Positions 49,526-60,700 of a DNA stretch of 64,000 bases are shown piece after piece; positions within the stretch are counted from its first letter, which is position 1, and each line of letters begins with the position of its first letter. The notes beneath the pieces were generated by a model that saw nothing but the letters and a program-made list of their open reading frames with translations, was not told where the DNA came from and made no database searches. A program made the position numbers and the translations under genes. The stretch spans positions 15,375,307-15,439,306 of the forward strand of contig CP099849.1 in NCBI GenBank assembly GCA_030062745.1. The letters are read 5' to 3'. Source of the stretch: Capitulum mitella (taxonomy: Eukaryota; Arthropoda; Thecostraca; Pollicipedomorpha; Pollicipedidae).

Positions 49526-49858
49526 TCAGAGCAGTGCGTCCCAGTCGTATTCGACATCGATGTCGTCGGCAATCTCGTGCTGCAGCTGGCTGGAGCTGCT
49601 GACGTCAGCGCAAAGCGTGGTCAGATTCTGCAGTTGGGAGCGCTCGATCTTCAGCCCGCACGGCGCCGCCTGGTCGGGCACCTCATTAATGGTGATGGTG
49701 GCGCCCGAGCCGTGGTTGCGCAGTGACAGCGATGACGACAGGAAGCTGGAGCTGAGGTTGGCCTCGGCCTGCACCAGCTGAGCACTGGGGCCCGACTCGG
49801 CGCCAGCGTCGAATGGCGCTGGGCTCGGCTCAGGCACCGTCTGCTCCGGCTGATACGC
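49526..49858 (-). CDS. FoxJ2/3: FoxJ terminal exon
   Basis: It follows TGTGTGGCCAG in phase 0 with the preceding exon. It encodes [15 protein letters not shown], a Ser-rich stretch [13 protein letters not shown], and the acidic end [13 protein letters not shown] before TGA. The acidic/hydrophobic tail suits an activation domain (inference). Confidence 0.85.
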   Translation of the reverse strand, partial: AYQPEQTVPEPSPAPFDAGAESGPSAQLVQAEANLSSSFLSSSLSLRNHGSGATITINEVPDQAAPCGLKIERSQLQNLTTLCADVSSSSQLQHEIADDIDVEYDWDALL

Positions 49859-51277
49859 CTGGCCACACAGTTAGCGCCAGTGAGCGGATCTCCAGACCGC
49901 AGCGGACTCACACTGACAGCATAGCAAGCACTTCGCCGACTAAAAACTACATTTAGCTGCCTTACAGAGGGCGCTCCAGCAGGGAAGTAGCGGCGGGGGG
50001 GGGGCGAAGGGGACGGTCACCCCACCCCCTTTACGGTAAAGGTAAAAACAGAGGCCCCGGGAGGCCTACTTGAAGCTATAGAACGACCCTTGTGCTACAG
50101 AAGGCCCCCGCAAAGGATAACGTCCCTTTTTAGGTCATGGGAGGACGCCTCAGCACTAGTCGAGCTGAGGAGGCCTCTTAGGGTGAGGAGGCCCCCTTCT
50201 GAGAATCAGCCCAGCTCCCCTTGGTCGATTTCTGATCACGTGTCTGACTCAAACGTTCGGTAGAATACAGTCACAGCGTCCCAGAGGGCACTCCATCAAA
50301 CAGAAGGAAATAATAGATCTAAAAAGGCCACTGTTAGCGACCACTGTCTCCTCTCAGAACGTATCGTCGCCTAATACCATTAGTCCAACCAGTCCTCGCA
50401 AGGTATTTATTGGAGGCTGGCCGAGTCTGGCGGGCAATGTATTCATAAAAGGGCTCCGTGCGGATATGGCAGAGGTCGCTGCATCCAGGGGCCGTCATTG
50501 GCGATACTGCGCCTCAGAACTATGACGTAATAAGGACCTTTTTGCCTTTGCTGCATGCTATGTGAATGGTGTAAAGGTCTGTTTGACGAAGCTTTTCTAG
50601 TCACTCACAATTTTTACGTGATTTTACGGGGTTTCACTTTGTTGCTTTCTTTTCTTTTCGCTGTTTTTTTTTTATATCGGTTTCATATGTTTTCTCTTGA
50701 TATCGCTGTGACATGGAACGGTCCGAGTTGCGAAAACTTGTACCCAACGAGGTTTCTACGATGGTAGCGACATCTCGGAGGAAGAGTCAAAGCGATAGAC
50801 TGGTTCCCCTCTGAACTTGAGGTACAGTCTGAAGGGTTAGCGTTCGGCTGGAATATGAAATACAGAAAGAAATTTGGCATGACAAATATTAACTTAATCG
50901 CTGCAGTAGAGGACCGCAATTGCCCGTGTTGAAGGAAAATGTCATCCTTGTCGCCATAACATTTTTCTTCCGAAGCTAAAGGAAAACAACCAACGCTACT
51001 CATTTGTTCACGGGCATTTATGCATACCTTTTAGCAGTCGTGACATACAAACCTGAAAGAATTTGCATCATGCGAAGTCCACTATATGCCCTAAACGTCA
51101 AAATAAAATGTAATGAGCAGAACTTACCTCACGGTCAAAAACCATTACAAGAAATGTGAAAATGTATCCCAAAATTTTCAAAATCTTTGCTTGGGCATTA
51201 ATTTTAGCAAAATCGTATTTCTAACCACGGTTTGGTATATATATGCATATATATGTGCATTTCTAATTACCGTTTGG

Positions 51278-51325
<48 letters not shown>

Positions 51326-54300
51326 CACACACACATACAGATGTAGTAGCTTTCAGCATACATGTAGTAGCATTCAGCACATAGACTGGAACATTTTCTT
51401 CAGAACCGTTGTACGTCACTAGCTTTTATATGCGTTTAACCCTTTGCCTTCAGTAACCGTGGCTACACCTTCAGTAGAACTAACTCAATTTAGGAAACAA
51501 GCCCATCAGTACTCCGTGACCAGTCAATAGCTCCAAATAGTCTCTGACGCTCCCTTTTTCCCCTGGGGGCTCATCAGAAGTTTTCACTAGTCCCCCTAGT
51601 CCCGCCACCGCTAGCTCACCTGGAACTTTCCTCCGCCCCCCCCCCCCTCCAGATGCCGGCTCACTGAGCTTGCATCTAATCGTCTGGCCCTCGGCGACCA
51701 GCTCACCTGGAAGGCGCTGCTGGACTGTTGCGACTGAAGGTTGTACGGAGACAGCAGCGACGCCAGGCCATCGGGAAACTCCTGCGCGTTGTGAGCGATG
51801 ACTTGCGCCAGATCGGACGGACAGAGCAACGACTGAAGACTCTCCAGCGTTGCGTTGATCTCGCTGGCGTTCACTGCCAGGCCAGATGCTGCGTGCCGGC
51901 ACAGGCTCGTAGTCAGACTAACGAAGGCACCCAATCACTGGTACGTAACGTCGCGCACTATTCGAACATAATGAGCCGTTATAGCGGTGGCAACTTTTTT
52001 TAAGTGCTGGCTTAGCGTCATTGAGTATTTCTCTCCTTCAGCGTACAAAAAAACCGTACGACTGAAGGAGCATTATGCAAACATGGTTCACAGCCGCACC
52101 GATAGTTTGGCAGCAGCTCTACACACCTATGAATGCAACAAGAATTTAAACTCATAAACGCGACTACACGAGGCACTTAAGTGACATCGAAGCAACGGAC
52201 CATCAGAAAAACCACCGAAATCCGGGAGAATGCCGCCCTAAACAAAGGAGTAGGTAAGACAGCTTTAAACCTGATATGAGCCTTGTCTTAGTGTCTTCAT
52301 CAGAGTACGAAATGGACTAGATCAATCCGGCGGATCTTACAATCCGATCCAGTCCGTCAGATTGGGTCCGGACTGGATTGACAAATTTGTTTAAAACGCG
52401 GCTTTGGATTTGAAGTTTCATGAACTTCTAGTATTTAAGTCATTGAAGAAAATGCCCAAAAACCGAATTAAAACAAGTCAAAACTTAGGAATTAAGCATA
52501 TGGCCGCAAAACATGTTAATGAAGGGTTGGACTTTGTCAAGAGGCGTGTGTTTTTTTCTCTCCGTACTCCATCGAAGCGCTGTCCTCAGCTGGAGTACGG
52601 AGAGAAAAACATCACACGCAGCAAAGCTCATCTTTACTGCTAGAACAATCACCTGCAAAACTATCCACCTACATGAACAAAATAGTCTACGTTTGGTTGA
52701 ACAGGTACGTGAAATCAACGCATCACAATGGCTACATTTGCACTGGAGGACTAAGGTCAGTCATAAAGACCATCGTCAATCAACAACTGACAAGGAACTA
52801 AATATGAATTTAGGAAGAATGGCATGCTATATGGCTAGCTAAGTTTTTGAATGCAAGAAATCAGACACCTATCCATAGGGGCATATGCCATATAGTCCAA
52901 GCTGGCCATCCCCAAGATCAAGGATAATGAACAGTGTTGGTAATAGGAAGGGAAGAGGAATCCAGATGTTGGTTGGTAAAAAGCTTAAACAGGAATGGTA
53001 CATGTTGAAGAAAACAAATTGTGTGGCCAGATGACAGTGGTTAACCCTCATTCATACGCACCATTTTTTTAAAGATTTCACTTGAGATAAAACTGGACAG
53101 ATTTTAACCAATTCTGTACCATGCAAGTTTGCATTAGGTTGGACATAAAGGTTTCCCATTCTAGCATTCATTCTGGCATCTCTACAGTTTTTGAATTTGG
53201 ATTGGATCCGGACTCTGCCTGGCCGGATACGAATTGGATGGGATTGAACTGGATTTATCCGTTTCATACCCCGGGAGTCATTGTTTGGTTTATAAAAAGT
53301 TAAACGTGAGCAGCGACGAACGACAGCTTGTTCGTATTGTAAAAAACTGGGTTGTTTGAACCAAGGTAGTACGTTAGGGAGAGGAAATGGCTTACTATGC
53401 GTCACTTTTCGATCGATCAAACAGGGACTATAGTCGAGACTATAGTCCAAGGTCCTTTCATAGCATTAAGCCCCCTAAATTTAAAGGCTCCTGGTTACCT
53501 AAGGAGCTCTAATAACGCTATGTTCTCGTCTGATAATTACCACCCAGAATTTGTTTTGCATGTCACGGGCCTTTTTTAGTATGGCCTAGAATGGCCTTTT
53601 GGCCTTTTTAGGTCTTGTATACTCGTCATCGCCACTATAGGATTTTTGATTCGCGCCTCGTGGGCCGAAAAACGGTCCCGCCAGGCTTGTGAACGGAATC
53701 GCCGAAATAGCTTTGGTTTCGTGACTAAATGGGGCCGTTTTAATGACGTTTTGCGACGCGAATAATATGTGGTTGCGTCACAAGTCTATTGCTTGATCTG
53801 TATCTTATCAAATCCTTCCTGTCTCGATAAAACATGGGCACAGTCATAGGGTTTCAGGAATTATATCGTGAATCCTTTGACCCGATATGTGAAGCGTGAA
53901 AGCGATAACAGTATCCCTCCTTCATGCTCGCACTGAGTATTTTCCTCCGGAACCGACTTTTAAATACTTTTTGTTGATTCGATGGCCGGTTTCTAAAACT
54001 TGCCCATTTTCTGGAAACTTTCCAATAAGCTTTGCATTCGTACACCTTCCGGAGACCATTCACAAGAGCGGTAACAGGATAGCACTTTCCACAAAGACAG
54101 ATCTGCTATTTATTTTTTAACGTTCCGAACAATGCCCATCCTTAGAACCCATGCTAAGGTGTTCTTAGGTGTTAAGTACAAATGCCAGGAAGAAAAAGAA
54201 TCGCAAGCGCTCCATCCACCACCACTGCTGGCTGCGTACACCTGTTAACTGCTGGCTGCAGTACACCTGTTATTCACACTGGCGTCATATGAACGAATAA

Positions 54301-54750
54301 CACTATCAGGCCTACTAATATGAAAGACTCAGTTTTTGGACACTGTCGCCGCTGTTTTTGTCTTCACTTGTCTATGCGTCCCTAATTTACCGAAGGGTAT
54401 ACGTCGAGCACCTGGCCTGCTAGCTTGCTTTGCTGGTAATTTTGGGTATATGAGACGTCCCTCCCCCAAAAAGAGAATTAGTTAAATCGCTGGCTGCTCA
54501 GAATCTGCCGTGCTGTTCCTACGCCCGAGGAGTGGACTTACTGGCCATATCTGGCACGGTGCTGGCAGCAGCGGCGGCGGCAACGGCGGCGGTGGCCGGA
54601 GCTAGTTCTGGGTGCCACTGATCGACCATCCAGAGCGGGTCCGACTGGCCGCGCTCGGACGCCAGCTGAGGGTAGCCGGCGGCGCTGACGACCTCCGCCG
54701 GCGCCACGGCCACCTGCACCGGCTTATGAGATGCTGCTGCTGCTGCTGTT

Positions 54751-54782
<32 letters not shown>

Positions 54783-57700
54783 ATGCTGCCGCTGCTGCTC
54801 CTGGTGCCGCCGCTGCTGTTCTTGCTGCTCATGCTGCTGCTGCTGTCGCCGCTGTTCCTCCTCCTCCTGCAGTTGCTGTTGTTGCTGCTGTTGTTGCTGT
54901 TGCTGTTGTTGCTGTTGCCGCTGTTGCTGCTGCTGGTGCTGGTATGGCGTGTACTGGGTACAGACAGCATTCGATTACAACCAGTGGTCACACTTCCCTG
55001 GAATGACCGCTCACATCTGCGTCAGCGGTGACCGCTGCCATGCCCGTGGATCGGGTGCATTAATACTGGAAACCCTTGTGCTGTCTCAAACTCACGAAAA
55101 ACGGTCCTTTCGCAAGGTGTAGAAATGTGTGTACTGGTAAGCACGTGGACATGACTTTCATTCTGCTGCCGTTGTGAAGATTTCACAACAAATGCATGTT
55201 GGGTTACAGTGCACTAATCCGCGCGAACATTGTGTGGCTGGCAGACTTGTCTGACCAACCACCATCTGAAGATAAGTTACCCTGCTGCTGGCGTGTCTGC
55301 GCTTCTTTGACGTGCTGCCCTCCTCAGCGTTGTGCATGGGGTCAATGGCCCAGTAGCTGCCCTTGCCGGGGTCGTCCTTTGTCCTGGCCACTTTCACGAA
55401 ACATTTATTGAGCGACAGATTGTGACGAACAGAATTCTGTAACAAAAAAAAAGGAAAAGGAATGCAGTAAGATCAGGGTGTGTAGACCTCGCGCGCCACC
55501 AGTGTCATCAGGCCGTAAAAACGTTGGACGAGAAGGGGTGAAATCTAGAGCAAATGTCCTCTGTCAGTGAGGAAGATCACTACGTTTGCATCCGCTTTTG
55601 GAAAAACATTGCAAAGTTAAACAGCTCAAGCAGCTTCTGGTGACATTGAGCATAAATAAGATTCCCAAAGCAATAGGATTCGGTCTTGTAAATTCGAGCG
55701 TCGCATCTACGTCAAAGTTGAGTCCAAAATGGCTTTTGTCGTTGACGTCTCCAAATCAGCACATCTTCAGAGGATTGCCTTGAGTGCGAAAATCTGTCTT
55801 TGGGACAACTTTGTATAGATGTCAACAACGACCAGTTTTATCAAACAAATGTAGAAATATGCTAAATCGAAGTTTGTAAACATGCGTGATCCCGGAACAG
55901 ACTAAAATCACCAAATATTGAATGAATCACAGGAGATTCTTTGATGGTGGAAATGAGACACGTATGTGGCCATTTTAAATGGCTGTATAGATAATTACGG
56001 GAATAAATGCATACTGCCATTTCACGGCCAAAATCCGACCCTGATCAGGCCACTGACCTTGTCAAGGTCAAGCTAGGCCAGTGATCTAGAATTATGTTTC
56101 TCAACATGTTTACTAGCTATGGCTGTTTTCTTTTTCGCCCAATCCGAGTGAGAACACTGTAAAAACCACTAAATAAACTGCATTTTGCTTCATGGGCGGA
56201 AATCTACCCGATTATGAATGGTGGCCGTCAATATAACATGTGGGAATGGTTTTAATGAGGAACAATGATGATCCTGACGAAGTGCTCCGAACCACCGTCA
56301 GCAGACGACGGGGAACGTCTGCTGTCCGACGAACTGAGTCAACGCCGAGCGTAGTAACGTCCCGAGAGCAGTGAAGTAGCAAAATGCAAGGGGCTATCTA
56401 AACAGCATTACCATTAGATTGTAGGTCGGGGTCGCCGGTTGTTTCACGTTAACACGCGCAGTGAAAAGGGGGCACAAAAGCCCCCCCCCCCTCTGGTCTC
56501 GGGCATGGACCAGAACGGAAAGAGCTAGAGATATGAAATTTTATGGATAGGACAGAGCCATAACGATTCACATTGTGCGCAATTTTTATGACTCTAAGCC
56601 GATATCTTTAACTCAAACGGGGTCCAAAAAGTCAACGTTGGACACTTTCTCGGCCCGTACAGGCCATTCCTTACGACTTTTCGAACGAAACGGGAAAAGG
56701 ATGTTTGTTTGAACGTTAAAACGTGGAATACGACAATTTGCATTCATTTGGCGTCTTGAGTGAGGATTTTGGGTCAAGGTCACGTCAGGTTACTGACCCA
56801 CAGCGTTATTTTTTCGTCTTTTGCAGACCAGCTTTCGAACAAAACGGGGGATAGCTTGAGTGTGAATAAGAGCACTACACGCATCTTTTGGCGTATTTTC
56901 AGTGAGAATAGCCAACGTCGGCACATTTGATTACCTCTAGCGTTTGCTAATCTCCGCAAGGTCCAAAAGAAATGAAGCGATGTCATTGACCTTGGATGAA
57001 GTTTTTACCCGAAGTAAGTTTTATGTCAACTATTTGCGCTTAAGTTGTTTCATTATAATGTACCCAGTTGCACGGTTTGATCGCTGTAAAACGTAAAAAT
57101 TATATATATATACATATACATGTGCGTATCAGTGTGCTTAACGTGTTTTATTGGTCTTTAACGTCTCTGAATGCATATTTCATACAAATCGACGTCCTGA
57201 AAAGCAAAGTTGGACCAGGCCCCAAATAGTTACCCTTGACCTTTGATGACCTTGACCTGCACTGACCCTGGCATACATAAGCGTATCAATGTGCGCACAC
57301 ATGTTTTTATTAGGATCTTTGAGTGCATATTTCATACAAGTCGAGATGCCGGGAAGCAAATCTGGACCAGGTCACAAAATATTTGACCTTGACCTTTGAC
57401 GATCTTGAACCTCATTAGACCTGGTAAATGTAAGCGTATTAGTGTGCGCACATGTGTTTATTAGGGTCTGTGAATGCATATTTCATACAAACCGGCATGT
57501 TGCAAAGTAAATCTATTATAATCAGGTCACAAGCTGGTTGACCTTGACCTTTAACAACCTTGACCGTAACTGTCCCCGGCTTAAGTCTCGGTACATCCGC
57601 CACTTAAAATGTTTCGAACTTCAAAAATTTCTAGCCCAATTTCAGTTTTTCTGCGCAAGAAAAGGTGGGGGCACAAAAGTGCCCGCTCCTTCCAGTGCGC

Positions 57701-60700
57701 GTGTTAACAGTCATCGGGGCCGCAGACCGACAGGATGCGTGTGCGCAGTTGCGAGTGCGATTGGTATTGTTTGTATGCGTGTTTTCACAATGAGGATCCG
57801 GTCGGCTGCACAAGATGAGGATTGCCCTAGACATTCAGAGAAGCCCAGGCTTGCGTCCACCAGTTCAGTTTCGAAACTCTCGTTGATAGGCGATCGTATT
57901 AGAGAACCCCAGACTGGACAGGTCCCAACGAAGAGGCAGGTACTGCAGAATCTTTATGGGAACCGTAAAATGGAAAATAAAGTAGGCGGGGTAGGAGCAT
58001 CGTAACCACTCACACCACTGCCGGACACGTATTGATGGTGAATAGGCGATCAGTTCCCTCAAGGCGTAAATATTACGTCATTAATTAGATCAACCACTTG
58101 GACAAAGAATACAAGGGAATAAAAACGACGCAAAGCATCAACCAAAACTGGCCGAAAACAAGCGGCAGAAGTTCGTGGAACGACTGGACACACTGACATT
58201 GCCCGAGGATGTGCGAAGGAACTGATCCGTCGCGATACAGCCCCGATCTGAGGGTGCCAAGAAGGAGGACATCATTTTCCGGGAGAAAGGCGCAGAGAGA
58301 TGTACATGGACGGTGAGGATGTTCATTATCTCCGTAAAAAGAATGCGGTGGAATCAAAAGCTGGCCGGAAGAGAACTGCTGCCAATTCAACAAAAACCAG
58401 AGCAAAAAAATCATTGATGAAATGCCAGTGGACAAATGTTCAAGTGGATCTTTAGGTGTACAGGAAGATGAAGACTAAACGCCCGAAAGGAGGTCATCAA
58501 AAAACAGTACAAGTTGACATGCCGCGAAACATCATGGGATCCAGTGATGTAAGCACCATGGCAAATCGGCTGAGTATAAGAAATTCTGCAGCCGTCGAAA
58601 TGACATCTGCGGTGTTGAAGGCAGGTGGAGCACATCTGTAGGATTTCAAAATTTCCGTGTCCATGAGAAAACGTTCCAGGAAAAAGGCGCGAGCAGGTAT
58701 TGCAAAGAAAATTAAACGAGAGTCTCAGGCGAAGAAGCCTGAACATGCCACGCTGCACTGGGACGGCAGACTACTTGGAAACGTTTCAACCGGTACGAAA
58801 AGTGGGTGACTAGCAGTCGTGATCAGTGGGCCTCCACCCCATACCTAAGGGAAGCTTCTCGGTATCCCTGTGCTGGATGATGCCACAGACTTGTCAAAAG
58901 CACAGACGGCATTTAATCTTTTGAACGACCGAGCCATGAAGGACAACGTCTGCGCCATGGTGTTTGACACCTGCGCTACCAACACTATTCCAACAAGTAA
59001 CAACTGTACCAACAAGTTCGCGGGGTCTGCTGCCTTCTGGAACGAAGTCCCAGCAAGCGTTTGCTGTGGTTGGGATGTCGGCACCATCCCTTGGTGAGCA
59101 ACAGTAGTTTACTGGCAAAACGGCGATAACGCTGCATGACATACAGGCGTGAATATTTTGCGAAGAATTTAGTAACTTTAAGCTAAGAATTACATGACTT
59201 TTTATTCCAAATGTAATATTATTTCTGGAACCATTAAAATAACTAAGATACGGACAGTTCGTAGTAATTATAGCTGAAGCACGCCATGTTTCAACTCTGA
59301 GGATTTTTGAATATTCCGACATTGTGGATTTTCTATCAGGAATATTTAAAGTTCCGGCATGTTTTCCCGTGACGTCAGTATCTAAAACTTCCGGATTAGC
59401 GCCTGAATTAACTGGACACAGACTGCAGTTATCAGTTGTCACCTAACTTCGTGTGTTCAGGAGTTCGAGATCGGTTCCGCGTGGAAGACTCCTTTTGGTG
59501 CGAGCAGCCTCCCTACAAGAAACGGAGGCCCGAAAAAGCCATGGACTTTTATTGATCTGGAGCAACCTAACTGACTGATCTGGAGTAACCACTCTGCACC
59601 TGTAGAAAGCGAGGCTGGTGCGGATGAGGGACGAGGTTCTTGACATCCTGTGTGATATCCCCGATGCTGGAGCTGCAGGCCGGCACGATTACAGTAGACT
59701 GTCGAGTTAGTGCTGCCTGGTGCTGGCGACTACCTTCTCTGTGATGTGAACTGGCGCCAAACGGGGTCGAATCACAGAACGAGGTGGATGGCCAATATTT
59801 TTCACGCTCTTAAAATGTTCGCTTGGTGCGAACAGCTGGGATGCGACAGGTACACGATGGACGCATTGCGCTGATTCGTTCAGTTTGTATGCGTAGTGTA
59901 CGTGACTCACTGACTGCGTGTGCCAAATACGGCCGATCCCCCAAATAATGGCACACGTCTGATTCAGACATGTCATGTTTAAATAGATCGCGCGGTGGCC
60001 CGTGCCTGCATCAAAACGCTAAATCGCCATTTGTGGTATCTATACGAGGAGACTGTGCCGCTTGCGCAATCTAGCACAGATGTGGGTTACAGCCAGAAGC
60101 AGGAGACTGCGCTGAAAATCTCGCATCAAAAGCTTTCAAACGCAGAGGTAAACCAGATTTTTCGCCGATAAAAAGTGTGGATAGCGATATACTTGTACAT
60201 CTCGTGGGGCCGGGATTTCACGTCTTCATCACTGTCCATGCCGAAACCACATGGATGAGTGATCCACCATGTACATGGGAACAACACCTTAGCTACAGCA
60301 GTACCGAGGCGTTTGTCGTAGGCTCCGAAGTCGGTGAATGGTGTCAGCGAGTGGGCCGTGAAGTACATCACAGACTACAAAGGAGGCGCCACGTATGACG
60401 TGAAGTCTCGACAGCAAATATATGTATATATAAGCAGTATAATAACAGGTTACTTGCCCAGTTTGATCTTGACAAGGTCAATGACCTGTTCAAGGTCGCC
60501 TTTTTGACCGTCACATGATAGTACACATCCATTTCAATAATCCATTAAATATCCATATCATCCACGGATATACGTATGCATAAAAAATGAAAGGAAGCAC
60601 ACCTCCCTAAAGCTGCCTAATAGCACGCATGTGTTTCAGGGCTCATCTCTGGGGCCTCTTGTCAGCCTTTCCACCGAAAATGCTGACGTCATTCACGCGG

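Noticed and set aside
51437-53053. TTAACCC words at 51437 and 53041 as ends of another TTAA element
   Set aside because: Both point in the same direction and no inverted partner ending in GGGTTAA was found.
54602-55031. Leucine-, serine/asparagine- and alanine-rich frames in the triplet-repeat block
   Set aside because: They are other reading frames of the FoxJ polyglutamine/polyalanine exon, whose frame is fixed by splice phase.
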